The position numbers were made by a program, and so were the translations under genes. The notes under the pieces are model-generated. The model was not told the DNA's origin and did no database searches. It was given only the letters and a program-made list of their open reading frames with translations. Below, piece by piece: positions 17,393 to 26,385 of a stretch of DNA of 64,000 bases. The first letter of the stretch is position 1. Each line of letters opens with the position of its first letter. The stretch comes from Chromatiales bacterium (lineage in GTDB: Bacteria; Pseudomonadota; Gammaproteobacteria; Chromatiales; Chromatiaceae), in NCBI GenBank assembly GCA_028280505.1, contig JANQLO010000006.1:45332-109331 (forward strand), given 5' to 3'.

Positions 17393-18481
17393 CTAAATAG
17401 CTGCTAAAAGTTGCTTGGCGTATCCATCCGCCTGAGGTGCTTCGACGGGTTCTATCCCGGTCATAAACCGATCGATTCGGGGTAACTCTGCGCAGCGCAG
17501 GTTCAGGATACGGCGGGCGCCCAGTGCCTTGGAGAACGCGGCATCGAGGAAGATGGACGGCCGAATTTCTCGCGGGCTCAAAACGACGGTGGGTCGACCG
17601 CTGCTGACCGCCTCGCTGACCATCGTAAGACTGTCGCGTGTTACGCAAACGAGATTGGCTGCACCCAGATACTTTTGCATCACGCGTTGTGGGTTGGTAT
17701 TCCACCAGACAGCGTCGATGATCGCACTCGTCTTGAGTTGGCGTCTCAGCAAATTCTCGGCGGTGGGGCCCGTTCTTCGAGATGTAGTTAGCAGCCATGA
17801 CCATCCGAGACGTTCATGTAGCGTGTTCATTCCCCGTGCGAGATCGGCCCAATCCGAGTCGACGAACCTATGACTACGCGACGTACCGCCAACGATCATT
17901 GCCGCGACGAATTGGTCGCTACCGAGATCGTGGTCCGAGCGAAACGCATCGCCGGTTTTCTGGCAGGCTTCCGGTGTGACCCTGGTGACCAGTAGATCGG
18001 TCTCGATGGTATGCGCAGCGCCGGGTTGGTTTGCAGGCGTGAGCAGGATGTCGAACAGAGACGGTGGATACGGTTTCACTTCGCCCAGGAATGCGTGGCG
18101 GCAGCCGTTGCTTCTTCGCAGCGATAATGCCAAGGGAATACTGCGACCACCGCTCGACACCAGGAGATCGGGTGTTCCGTTCGGTAGTGACAGATTGCTG
18201 TAGAGTCGCCTGGTTACACTGAATGGCAGTCCCCCGAAACGGCACAATGACGCGCGCATTATGGAACGAAGCGCTCCGGGTAGCTTGAATCGGGCGGTTA
18301 TGCTTTGGCAGTCGATTTCCGTTTGGCGGGCCAAGGCATCAACCAGCCCCCAGGATTGATTCGTGTGCCCGGGGTGGCCTTCGTCGATGATCCATATCGA
18401 CAATGGTCTATCGCGCCTTGGATCACTCGGTTTCATCGGTGCCGTATTGCGCTTTAGATTCGCCAGTGATCGGAAATCCAT
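17393..18481 (-). CDS. ELM1/GtrOC1-type putative glycosyltransferase, copy 2
   Basis: The 362-residue paralogue of the neighbouring convergent gene keeps the same landmarks: IWIIDEGHPGHTNQSWGLVDAL, TPDLLVSSGGRSIPLALSLRR, a VGGTSRSHRF turn, TTSRRTGPTAENLL and VTRDSLTMVSEAVSSGRPTVVL. It is probably a cytoplasmic glycan-modifying transferase. The start codon at 18481 lies 28 bases inside the upstream glycosyltransferase gene on the same strand; a later ATG at 18436 would remove the overlap. Only 3 bases separate its stop from that of the plus-strand copy. Confidence 0.82.
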   Translation of the reverse strand: MDFRSLANLKRNTAPMKPSDPRRDRPLSIWIIDEGHPGHTNQSWGLVDALARQTEIDCQSITARFKLPGALRSIMRASLCRFGGLPFSVTRRLYSNLSLPNGTPDLLVSSGGRSIPLALSLRRSNGCRHAFLGEVKPYPPSLFDILLTPANQPGAAHTIETDLLVTRVTPEACQKTGDAFRSDHDLGSDQFVAAMIVGGTSRSHRFVDSDWADLARGMNTLHERLGWSWLLTTSRRTGPTAENLLRRQLKTSAIIDAVWWNTNPQRVMQKYLGAANLVCVTRDSLTMVSEAVSSGRPTVVLSPREIRPSIFLDAAFSKALGARRILNLRCAELPRIDRFMTGIEPVEAPQADGYAKQLLAAI

Positions 18482-19263
18482 GTTGCGGGACGAATGGATT
18501 TGTACAGTTTCTTATACGGGAGAGCCGGCCATTCACCACGCAAGGCCTGGTGTGGGTTGGGCACACCGGGAAATGCCACGACACGTGCGCGTTCGGGTAG
18601 CATCGGTTCCCGCCAGAAACGCGCGGGCCACGCCGGAACGCAGTGTGTTTTAAACAAGATGCACCAGTCATCCGGCCAAAAGGCGAGTCCGTCGACGTTT
18701 CGCGAGATATAGGTCTGAGAGTTTGGATAGGTCTTTAGTATCGAATCGCTTTGGTTGAGTAGATTGTCTAGCAGGTGACTGTTTTGTCCAATACGGAAAC
18801 GATAAACCGACGTGTTTCCGATCCGTTTGCCGGGCTGAGTCCAGTTTTGCATGACCACGAATGGTCGTTCTTTCTGATTGTCGAAGAAAACATCGAGTTT
18901 GCCGGTTACGACCACATCGAGATCGAGGTACAACCAGTCTCCGGTCAATCCTTGGATGTTTTGTGCAAAAAGGCTGACCTTTCGCCACCCCCTGTTGTTA
19001 TAAGGCGGTGGGATCGAGACCGTCGGGCAGGGTAAGCATTCGACGCCTGCATCGATGCCTTTGGCGTCATCCGTCAAACAGACAAATCGAATCTTTCCAC
19101 TGGTATGGCGGCGGACCATCGCGAACAGCGTATTGACGTATTCAGGGCCGTAGAGCGAACCCCATTTCATGCAGATGATCTGTTTGACGGATCCGTTTCT
19201 GTCCGCCGCCCCGATTCGACGATCATCCGTCTCCGATTTCTGAGAATTTCCAGTCTGAATCAT
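18454..19263 (-). CDS. GT-A-like glycosyltransferase, paralogue 1 of 3
   Basis: The 269-residue protein has a family signature shared with two other genes here: IICMKWGSLYGPEYVN, AMVRRHTSGKIRFVCLTDDAKGI, the metal/nucleotide-sugar motif in LYLDLDVVVTG, and VYRFRIGQNSHLLD followed by WPDDWCILFK. This layout suggests a GT-A fold enzyme acting on cytoplasmic lipid-linked glycans. There is no signal peptide or TM segment. It is co-directional with and upstream of ELM1 copy 2. Sugar specificity cannot be read from sequence. Confidence 0.8.
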   Translation of the reverse strand: MIQTGNSQKSETDDRRIGAADRNGSVKQIICMKWGSLYGPEYVNTLFAMVRRHTSGKIRFVCLTDDAKGIDAGVECLPCPTVSIPPPYNNRGWRKVSLFAQNIQGLTGDWLYLDLDVVVTGKLDVFFDNQKERPFVVMQNWTQPGKRIGNTSVYRFRIGQNSHLLDNLLNQSDSILKTYPNSQTYISRNVDGLAFWPDDWCILFKTHCVPAWPARFWREPMLPERARVVAFPGVPNPHQALRGEWPALPYKKLYKSIRPATWISDHWRI

Positions 19264-19417
19264 TTTAAAGTGCTAACTCACCGCGTTCTGAAGCCTCGTT
19301 TCACACTGTATCTAAGAATCATCATGGAAACATGGTCTTCCGGCCCGATTACGCAAGTTTGTAACAAACGTGACTTATTCTTGATCCCGTTAAAGTGGCT
19401 TGATTGCGACGAGATTC

Positions 19418-20227
19418 GTGTTGAAGCGGATAATCTGCATTAAATGGGGCGAGCGGTACGGTTGTGATTACGTAAACCGCATTTACGCCATGGTTCGGCG
19501 AAACATTACGCCTCCTTTCGAGATGTATTGTTTCACCGATGACCCGCAAGGCATCCGCAGCGAAGTAACCTGTTTCGATCTGCCGGAGCTCGGCTGCCCG
19601 AGACCGACGAACGCGCCCGGCAAGTGGCCGAAAATCGCGTTGTGGGCAAACGAGCTCAATGGTTTGACCGGTCCGGCTTTGTTCGTCGATCTGGATGTGG
19701 TCATCACCGGAAACATCGATGTGTTCTTCGAGTACGGAGAGCCCGACGACGTTATTCTCGCGAGAAACTGGATCAAACCGCTGGAACGCTTGGGTCAGAC
19801 GTCGGTCTTCCGTTTTCCGATCGGCAAATATCATCGACTGCTGGATGATTTCCGAAAAGATCCCGAAAGTATCGCAGAGCAGTTTCAGTTCGAGCAGCGT
19901 TACGTTACCCAGCGATGCGAGAGGCCCGTAAAGTTCTGGCCGCATTACGCGGTAAAGCACTTTCGGTTGAATTGTCTCGGCCCATGGCCTCTGCGCTACC
20001 TCAGGCCGCCTAGGCTTCCGCGAGACGCACGTATTGTCATTTTTCCCGGTAAACCGGATCCCGCGGATGCAATGGCCGGCAGGTGGTCTGCCGTGCATCC
20101 GCATGTCTCGCGATTTGAGCATATCAAGCGCTCTTTTACCGGCCCGCGGGTTGGAAGCAGCTTTCTCACGCATTTAAAGCGCTATGTTTTACCTTCCCAA
20201 TGGATCCGGGAGCATTGGCGGCATTAA
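19418..20227 (+). CDS. GT-A-like glycosyltransferase, paralogue 2 of 3
   Basis: About 269 residues, divergent from paralogue 1 and clearly homologous to it: IICIKWGERYGCDYVN, AMVRRNITPPFEMYCFTDDPQGI, LFVDLDVVITGNIDVFF and VFRFPIGKYHRLLDD. The C terminus ends in WIREHWRH, matching WISDHWRI of paralogue 1. Possible starts are TTG 19400, GTG 19418 and TTG 19421; GTG is preferred because it puts the conserved KWG motif near the N terminus as in the relatives. The 3' end overlaps the longest reading of the O-antigen ligase gene. Confidence 0.8.
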   Translation: MLKRIICIKWGERYGCDYVNRIYAMVRRNITPPFEMYCFTDDPQGIRSEVTCFDLPELGCPRPTNAPGKWPKIALWANELNGLTGPALFVDLDVVITGNIDVFFEYGEPDDVILARNWIKPLERLGQTSVFRFPIGKYHRLLDDFRKDPESIAEQFQFEQRYVTQRCERPVKFWPHYAVKHFRLNCLGPWPLRYLRPPRLPRDARIVIFPGKPDPADAMAGRWSAVHPHVSRFEHIKRSFTGPRVGSSFLTHLKRYVLPSQWIREHWRH

Positions 20228-21554
20228 GCTTGTGACGGGACGGAATCTATCGACTGCGGTCGATCCCGGTATGGTTACGTTGGATGATCGCCAGGCCGGT
20301 TTGAGCAAAACGCTTGTCGGCGTCATCGGCGCTTTACCGTTCATCTATGCGTTCAACATCATGTTCTTCGTTCCCGAGGGCGACGAGTTCTTTCGCTGGA
20401 CGCTTTTGCCTTCGATACTGATCGGGTTGTATCAGCGATACGCTTCCGGGATCTGGGCACTCGATCGATATCGGCAGATATTCTGGCCGCTTGTGTGCTA
20501 TACGGTTGTGTTGGTCGCATTGCACCTTTTCCAGGGTGGATACGAAAGCACGGCAAAGAGTTTTCTGTTTATCTGCCTCTATTTCTATTTTGCCCAGCCG
20601 TTTGCGCTTAAGGTCGGTTGGATCGTCTACTTGCCGCTCTTTTCTGCCGCGGAACTCCTCATGCTTTCGCTGTACCAGGTACACATCGAAGGCCTTACAC
20701 GCGTCGGTGGTTTTACAAATCCTTTGTTCCTCGCCATGTTCGGCTTTTGTGTCATGTTGCTCAACCTCTATCTTGCAGAGAAAATGCATGGCCGATTCAT
20801 GCGGTACCTGTATTTTATCGCCGCGGTGGCGAGTCTGTACGTTGTGATGTTGACGCTGAGTCGAGGCATCATTCTTGCGATCGTCCCCGTATTTGTTCTC
20901 TATGTGGCGTTTGTTCTGGCAAAACTGAGGTTCGGACCGGCGCGTTTGCCGCAACTGGCGGTGTTTTTGCTCGCGATAACCGCCGTGCTCGTAACATCGA
21001 ACGCTGCAATGCAACGGTTTTCCCTCGGAGTGCATAACTTCAATCAAAACACGTCGGACAACGGAGTCGATTTGGCACATCAGGCCAACTCGGTTGGATT
21101 CCGACTGATGATGTGGGATTTCTCCCTGGCTGCAGTAGCGAACGACCCGGTATTGGGGCTAGGCAAGGACAGGTTCGAAGAGGAGAAAAAGGCGTTTGTG
21201 GATGCGGGCCGTGTGCATTCATCCATGCAAGCGCTTTTTCTCACAACGCATGCGCATAATCAGTATATCCAAGAACTCGTCATGCGCGGACTGCTTGGGT
21301 TGTTTGCGTTGCTTGCACTGTTTGCTTTTCACCTCAATCAAGCCAGGCTGCTGATCGCGGAGAATCGCTGGGTGGGATATGCGCTAGTCAGCATTGTGTT
21401 GTCTTTCATGGTTTTCGGCCTTACCGAGGTCTCGTTGAAGCACGAATACAAGGTTGTGACTTACTTCATGTCGATTTTATTGATGCTGAATGCGTTGCAA
21501 ACGTGCCGAACCGAAAAAAAGATGTGTTCTGTAGACAGCGAATCTGCTAGGTAG
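20184..21554 (+). CDS. O-antigen ligase/polymerase family membrane protein (WaaL-like)
   Basis: The protein of up to 456 residues has about ten to twelve transmembrane helices and a large periplasmic loop (about residues 270-360) ending in TTHAHNQYIQELVMRGLLGLF. The His and the H-N-x-(Y/F/L)-x-(Q/E) pattern are characteristic of the WaaL/Wzy ligase fold, which transfers undecaprenyl-linked glycans to lipid A core or polymerises them in the periplasm. The start may instead be GTG 20232 or ATG 20271, avoiding the 44-base overlap with the transferase upstream. It acts in the inner membrane. Confidence 0.88.
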   Translation: MFYLPNGSGSIGGIKLVTGRNLSTAVDPGMVTLDDRQAGLSKTLVGVIGALPFIYAFNIMFFVPEGDEFFRWTLLPSILIGLYQRYASGIWALDRYRQIFWPLVCYTVVLVALHLFQGGYESTAKSFLFICLYFYFAQPFALKVGWIVYLPLFSAAELLMLSLYQVHIEGLTRVGGFTNPLFLAMFGFCVMLLNLYLAEKMHGRFMRYLYFIAAVASLYVVMLTLSRGIILAIVPVFVLYVAFVLAKLRFGPARLPQLAVFLLAITAVLVTSNAAMQRFSLGVHNFNQNTSDNGVDLAHQANSVGFRLMMWDFSLAAVANDPVLGLGKDRFEEEKKAFVDAGRVHSSMQALFLTTHAHNQYIQELVMRGLLGLFALLALFAFHLNQARLLIAENRWVGYALVSIVLSFMVFGLTEVSLKHEYKVVTYFMSILLMLNALQTCRTEKKMCSVDSESAR

Positions 21555-21564
21555 TGAAACGGTT

Positions 21565-22293
21565 ATGTCAGACACAGTGAATTTTGTCTGCCTGAAATGG
21601 GGAAAGAAGTATTCGGCGTCATATGTGAACAAGCTGTACCGTATGGTTAAGCGGAATTTTCATTCGCCTTTTCATTTCTATTGCCTGACCGAGGATGAGT
21701 CGGGGCTCGATGCGGGCGTTCGGCATCTGCAGCTTGAAAGAAGCGATCTCCAAGGGTTCTGGTACAAACTGGCACTGTTTCAGCGCGACTTCTATGGCAT
21801 TCGTGGGGATTTGATCTATCTGGATCTCGATGTGGTGATTGTTGGCGACATCGATTTTCTTTCCGATCATCCGGGTCGTTTCGTGATTGCCCGCAACTGG
21901 TCACGAAATCCAATGTGGAACAGTTCTGTCATGCGATTCAGGATTGGAGAGTATGCATTCGTTTGGGAACGCTTCCTCGAGAACAAAACGGCAATCCTCG
22001 AGCGCTGTAATGGAGATCAGGAGTGGATTTACGAATGCGTACCAAATGCGGCCACCTGGCCGGCGGAGCGTGTCGTTTCGTATAAGAAAAGTCTCAATTC
22101 GCGCGCATTCCCGTTATTCTGGAAGCTTGGTCTAAAGCAACTGGTGGCCAAAGCAGCTGATCGAATGGATACTTCTTTGCCTGCCGGGGCGTCGATTGTT
22201 GTTTTCCATGGCGAGCCAAATCCTGAAGACGTTGCAGAGCATGGGTATGGCTATTGGAAGCGTGCTTCTTTTGTGGTGAAGAATTGGCGTTAG
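21565..22293 (+). CDS. GT-A-like glycosyltransferase, paralogue 3 of 3
   Basis: The 242-residue protein begins 10 bases after the ligase gene. It keeps the family landmarks VCLKWGKKYSASYVN, YRMVKRNFHSPFHFYCLTEDESGL, IYLDLDVVIVGDIDF, VMRFRIGEYAFVWERF and the WPAERVVSYKK segment. It is shorter than its two paralogues near the C terminus but ends similarly (WKRASFVVKNWR). It probably adds a sugar to the glycan handled by the neighbouring ligase; donor and acceptor are unknown. Confidence 0.8.
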   Translation: MSDTVNFVCLKWGKKYSASYVNKLYRMVKRNFHSPFHFYCLTEDESGLDAGVRHLQLERSDLQGFWYKLALFQRDFYGIRGDLIYLDLDVVIVGDIDFLSDHPGRFVIARNWSRNPMWNSSVMRFRIGEYAFVWERFLENKTAILERCNGDQEWIYECVPNAATWPAERVVSYKKSLNSRAFPLFWKLGLKQLVAKAADRMDTSLPAGASIVVFHGEPNPEDVAEHGYGYWKRASFVVKNWR

Positions 22294-22365
22294 CAATCCT
22301 TTCATTGCTCACGTTATGGCCCGAATCTCTTTCGAGAGACGTTTTTGCGGTACCAAGGTGAGTGC

Positions 22366-23469
22366 TTATTGATGACGTATTTCTTCGTAAAGTGAGATTT
22401 CCCTTTCAAGCGCGGATGCAAGCTGAAACGCATTGTTGTCATCGGGCCGCTCACTATGCCGCAGGATATCGGCGATTTTTCTGGCGGCGCCGTCCACGTC
22501 GCCACTGGCGACCTGGCCTCGTTTAAACATACGGTCCATGATTTCCGCAACACCGCCATGTGAGTAGGCAACCACGGGTACGCCGAGACTTAGCGCTTCG
22601 AGGGTGGTTCTTCCAAAGGACTCCGGTTTATTCGAAAGAGACAAGACGACGTCGGATTGTGTCATGACGTATTTGAGATCCTTCCGGTGGCCGGTAAACA
22701 CGATGGCTTTATCGAGACCCTGTTCCCGGATCCGGCACCGTAATTCCTGCGCGTAGCCTTTCCGACGGCGATCTTCACCTCCAACGATGAGTCCCATGAC
22801 GTCCAAGCCGGATCGGCGCAGTGTCGAAACGATGCGAATGAAATCTGCATGTCCCTTAAGCCGAGTGAGCCGCCCAGGCAGGGTAATGACCGGCTTACCC
22901 ATCAGCTGGGGGTAAGTCGCTTGCCAGGCGTCGAGCCATTGTTTGGGCGGTCTTACGGACGGGTTGTAGCTGTTTGTGTCGATTCCTCGATGAATGACCC
23001 GGATTTTTTCTTCGTCGGCTTTCGGATAGTTTTTCAGTACATACTCTTTGGCGCTTTGGGAGACAGCGATTACACAATCGCCACGGGTCATGATGGCGCT
23101 GTAAGCGTTTACGGAGTAGAGACCATGAACTGTGGTGATAAATGTGGGCCTCGCCGGAACAGGTATCCGGCGTAAGGCGAGATGGGTCAGCCACGCCGGC
23201 AACCTGGAGCGCGCATGAACGATATCGATTTGTTGTTCGGTAATGAGACGCTGAATCTTGGGTATCAGCCAAAGTGAGGACAAGGCTTTCCGGCCTACGG
23301 TGAGCGGGAAGTGGACACTGCCGCCATCCCGGATTTCCGAGACCATTTCGCCGCCCCCTGAAACGACAACCGAACCATAGCGACGTTGAACCAAGGCATT
23401 GGCAATCTCGACGGTACCGCGTTCGACTCCTCCACCATTGAGCTCGGGGATGAGTTGCATGACGTTCAT
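22366..23469 (-). CDS. Glycosyltransferase family 4 protein
   Basis: The 367-residue GT-B fold enzyme has an N-terminal Rossmann domain (LIPELNGGGVERGTVEIANAL), an acceptor region with DIVHARSRLPAWL and VHGLYSVNAYSAIMTRGD, and a donor-binding C-terminal domain (TLPGRLTRLKGHADFI, then ESFGRTTLEALSLGVPVVAYSHGGVAE, whose E-x7-E is the family signature). It transfers a sugar from an activated donor in lipopolysaccharide or capsule assembly. It is convergent with paralogue 3 and marks the right edge of the glycan island before nifV. Confidence 0.92.
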   Translation of the reverse strand: MNVMQLIPELNGGGVERGTVEIANALVQRRYGSVVVSGGGEMVSEIRDGGSVHFPLTVGRKALSSLWLIPKIQRLITEQQIDIVHARSRLPAWLTHLALRRIPVPARPTFITTVHGLYSVNAYSAIMTRGDCVIAVSQSAKEYVLKNYPKADEEKIRVIHRGIDTNSYNPSVRPPKQWLDAWQATYPQLMGKPVITLPGRLTRLKGHADFIRIVSTLRRSGLDVMGLIVGGEDRRRKGYAQELRCRIREQGLDKAIVFTGHRKDLKYVMTQSDVVLSLSNKPESFGRTTLEALSLGVPVVAYSHGGVAEIMDRMFKRGQVASGDVDGAARKIADILRHSERPDDNNAFQLASALEREISLYEEIRHQ

Positions 23470-23708
23470 TTCGCGTTACCAGGTTCCAATGAGCGAGAAG
23501 GCGTGTCGCAACGGTAGCGGTTGTCTTAGTGAAGTATGCCGAGTTCCTGTTTCGGGACAATGAAACGCAGTCGGACCAGGTCCTTGGTGATTTGCATCCC
23601 CTTTCTGTTGACTCCGGGCACCGATACGTTGTCGGCCCGGGCGCGAAATGTTCAAAACTCAAGAGGTAGACCTTGTTCATGGCGGGGGCCACGGTCATTT
23701 TCGCGTTC

Positions 23709-23724
23709 TGTCGTATTTCCTACA
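23709..23724 (+). promoter_or_regulatory. NifA upstream activator site of the nifV operon
   Basis: TGT (23709-23711), ten bases CGTATTTCCT, then ACA (23722-23724) matches TGT-N10-ACA. It lies 74 bases before the -24 element. The rest of the 370-base spacer between the GT4 gene and nifV shows no gene. Confidence 0.8.
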
Positions 23725-23798
23725 AAGCACCGCCTTTGGTCGTTTTCCAACTAAGATGAAGTCAGCCTAATTCATTGAATATCAAATAAGTTACTGAC

Positions 23799-23814
23799 TG
23801 GCACAGTGCTTGCT
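23799..23814 (+). promoter_or_regulatory. Sigma-54 promoter of nifV-clpX
   Basis: TGGCAC (23799-23804), AGTGC, TTGCT (23810-23814) is a full sigma-54 consensus match. The start point would be near 23825, 15 bases before the nifV ATG at 23840. Having its own promoter frees nifV from the iscA-nifUS unit, consistent with the intervening glycan genes. Confidence 0.92.
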
Positions 23815-23839
23815 GAAGGTAGATCAAAAGGAGCAGTCG

Positions 23840-24994
23840 ATGTCTTTTGATCACATTGAAGCCACGATAAACGACACCACGCTGCGGGACGGCGAACAGT
23901 CGGCCGGGGTGTGTTTCACCGTCGATGAGAAGTTATCGATCGCGCATGCACTGGATGTACTGGGCGTACCGGAACTCGAGGTCGGTATTCCGGCCATGGG
24001 CGCCGAGGAACGCGAATCCATCCAGGCCGTTGCCGATATCGTCGAGGATGCGCAGCTGATGGTCTGGTGTCGCATGCATCGACACGACATCGCACATTGC
24101 CGTGGGTTAAAGGTGCAACGGGTCGATCTGTCGATCCCGGTATCGGATCAGCAATTGGCCAACAAGCTGGGCAAAGACCGTCGTTGGGCTTTGTCACAGG
24201 TCACGCGACGGGTATCCGAGGCGTTGGCGCTGGGCTTCGACGTCTGTATCGGCGGAGAGGATGCCTCACGCGCCGATATCGAATTTCTCCATCGTATGCT
24301 CGAAACCGCCCAGGCTGCGGGCGCAAAACGTTTTCGCTTCGCTGATACGGTCGGCATCATGGAGCCTTTTCAGGTTTACGACACCATACGTGCGTTGCGG
24401 ACGCACAGTGATCTTGAGATCGAGATGCATGCGCACGACGATCTCGGTCTCGCAACCGCCAATACCCTTGCTGCCATGCGGGCCGGGGCAACTCATTTGA
24501 ACACCACGGTACATGGACTTGGTGAGCGTGCCGGCAATGCGCCCTTGGAAGAGGTTGTCATGGGCCTGCGTAAGTTCCATGGCCAGGGCCAACTCATCGA
24601 CATGGCGAGCTACGGTAAGGTCTCCGAGTTGGTGCAAAAGGCTTCGGGTCGTGATGTCAGTTGGCAGAAAAGTCTGGTCGGTGCCGGCGTGTTCGTGCAT
24701 GAGGCCGGTATCCATGTCGATGGGTTGATGAAAGACCGTCTGAACTACCAGGGTGTCGATCCTGCCGAGATGGGGCGTACGCACCGGATCGTCCTCGGCA
24801 AGCATTCGGGTGTACACGCCGTAGTACAGGCCTATGCCGATATGGGGGTGACCCTGACCCGCAGCGGTGCCGCAGCTTTGCTTCATCGCGTGCGTGAACA
24901 TGCGATGAAACACAAACGTGCGCCGGTTGCCCAAGATCTGCGGCGTTTCTATCTCGAGGTCCATAGCGGAGACGGGGAATGGACACAGCAATGA
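23840..24994 (+). CDS. nifV: Homocitrate synthase NifV
   Basis: NifV condenses acetyl-CoA with 2-oxoglutarate to homocitrate, the organic ligand of FeMo-co. The 384-residue protein has the DRE-TIM metallolyase start [16 protein letters not shown], the [14 protein letters not shown] strand, the metal-binding HAHDDLG (about residue 198) and the [17 protein letters not shown] signature. The ATG at 23840 follows AAAGGAG; the frame open from 23810 is not the likely start. The stop overlaps the next gene region, forming an operon with cysE. Confidence 0.96.
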   Translation: MSFDHIEATINDTTLRDGEQSAGVCFTVDEKLSIAHALDVLGVPELEVGIPAMGAEERESIQAVADIVEDAQLMVWCRMHRHDIAHCRGLKVQRVDLSIPVSDQQLANKLGKDRRWALSQVTRRVSEALALGFDVCIGGEDASRADIEFLHRMLETAQAAGAKRFRFADTVGIMEPFQVYDTIRALRTHSDLEIEMHAHDDLGLATANTLAAMRAGATHLNTTVHGLGERAGNAPLEEVVMGLRKFHGQGQLIDMASYGKVSELVQKASGRDVSWQKSLVGAGVFVHEAGIHVDGLMKDRLNYQGVDPAEMGRTHRIVLGKHSGVHAVVQAYADMGVTLTRSGAAALLHRVREHAMKHKRAPVAQDLRRFYLEVHSGDGEWTQQ

Positions 24995-25797
24995 GCTCCG
25001 TAGAATCTGTCGAACAGCAGTCCGATGCGGCCTGTTCGCGGTCGGTGTTCGCGTTGATCGGAGAGGATGTGGCCTGTGTGTTTCAGCGTGACCCCGCCGC
25101 TCGCACGCGTTTGGAAATCATCACGACCTATCCGGGCGTACATGCCTTGCTGCTGTATCGCATCGCCAATCGCTTATGGCGGCGTGGCTGGCGCTATCTG
25201 CCCCGGTTGATCTCTTACATCGGTCGTATCTGGACCAGCATCGATATTCATCCCGGCGCGACCATCGGTCGGCGATTCTTCATCGATCACGGTGTCGGTG
25301 TCGTCATCGGCGAAACCGCCGAGGTCGGCAACGACGTCACGCTGTATCACGGTGTGACTCTGGGCGGTGTGTCATGGAACAAAGGCAAGCGTCATCCGAC
25401 GCTGGGCGACCGTGTGGTCGTTGGGGCCGGTGCCAAGATTCTCGGGCCGGTCGAGATTGGTGACAGCGCTCGTGTCGGTGCGAACTCGGTCGTGATCTCA
25501 CCGGTACCCGAAGGGAAGACCGTGGTCGGCATACCCGGCAAGGTGGTGCAGTCGAGCCAGCCGACGGGCGATGTCATCGATGGTATCGATCTCAATCATC
25601 ATCTGATTCCCGATCCTGTCGCCGATGCCGTGGGTTGTTTGCTGGAGCGCATTCGCTTGCTCGAACAAGCGGTCGGCGTACATGGCTGTTTGCCTGGCGG
25701 CGCCATGCCGGATGACGAATGCAGCGAATGCGATGCGCAACAGGTTTGTGAACCGCCGATGACGGCTGAACTCGAACTCAAGGAGGCGCGGGCTTGA
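24979..25797 (+). CDS. cysE: Serine O-acetyltransferase, nif-linked
   Basis: The enzyme makes O-acetylserine, the precursor of cysteine, supplying sulfur for NifS during heavy Fe-S cluster synthesis. The 272-residue protein has the N-terminal [27 protein letters not shown], then hexapeptide repeats ([46 protein letters not shown]). The C-terminal tail is unusual, with four cysteines in about 35 residues ([17 protein letters not shown]). The ATG at 24979 with GGAGACGGGGA upstream is preferred; ATG 24991 is an alternative. It overlaps nifV. Confidence 0.94.
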   Translation: MDTAMSSVESVEQQSDAACSRSVFALIGEDVACVFQRDPAARTRLEIITTYPGVHALLLYRIANRLWRRGWRYLPRLISYIGRIWTSIDIHPGATIGRRFFIDHGVGVVIGETAEVGNDVTLYHGVTLGGVSWNKGKRHPTLGDRVVVGAGAKILGPVEIGDSARVGANSVVISPVPEGKTVVGIPGKVVQSSQPTGDVIDGIDLNHHLIPDPVADAVGCLLERIRLLEQAVGVHGCLPGGAMPDDECSECDAQQVCEPPMTAELELKEARA

Positions 25798-25799
25798 TC

Positions 25800-26327
25800 A
25801 TGGATATGCTGGATTTCGAAGGCGAGTCGTTGTATTTCGATGAGCCGTTGTCGCCCGAGGTACGGCGCTGCCTGGATGACGCCGCCGGCCATTACGGCGA
25901 GGGTATGGCCGAACAGCAACTCATGCGGGCCAATTTTCTCGCACCGGAACATCCGATGGTGCTGGTGGCCTTGTATCGCTATTTCTACTACCAACATCGC
26001 TATGAAAACGCGTTAACGGTTGCAGAGCGTGTCTTGCGTGTATTTGCACAGCGTCTCGATCTGCCGGCCGACTGGCGCCATCTGGACGAGCATTGCCTGG
26101 GTAGCGGTGTCATGGTTTCGATGACCATGATCCGCTTCTACATGCTGGCCTTGAAGGGTGCAGGTTATCTTGAACTGCGTTTGGGCCGCTATGAGTCGGC
26201 GATCGCTCGTCTGCAAAAAGTGGCCGAACTCGACGGTCGCGATCGACTGGGCGCCAAGGCCCTGATTAATGTTGCAAACGAGGCTTTGGCGTCTGAATTG
26301 ACGCCGAACAGCGCTGCGGTTGGTTGA
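25800..26327 (+). CDS. TPR-like protein of the nif cluster, copy 2
   Basis: This protein of about 175 residues is a paralogue of the one at 8764-9279: NFLAPEHPMVLVALYRYFYYQHRYENALTVAERVL is matched there by LAPDQIEVLVALYKFHCYRGD, and a second helix pair (LELRLGRYESAIARLQKVAELDGRDRLGAKALINVANEAL) corresponds as well. The ATG at 25800 is preferred although a TTG at 25794 sits at ideal distance from AAGGAGG. Position between cysE and nifW suggests an adaptor in nitrogenase assembly; no partner can be named. Confidence 0.78.
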   Translation: MDMLDFEGESLYFDEPLSPEVRRCLDDAAGHYGEGMAEQQLMRANFLAPEHPMVLVALYRYFYYQHRYENALTVAERVLRVFAQRLDLPADWRHLDEHCLGSGVMVSMTMIRFYMLALKGAGYLELRLGRYESAIARLQKVAELDGRDRLGAKALINVANEALASELTPNSAAVG

Positions 26328-26385
26328 TTGATCACTAACGCGGTGGCCGCCGACGTCACCGAGAGATGTAACACGGAGCAAGCCA

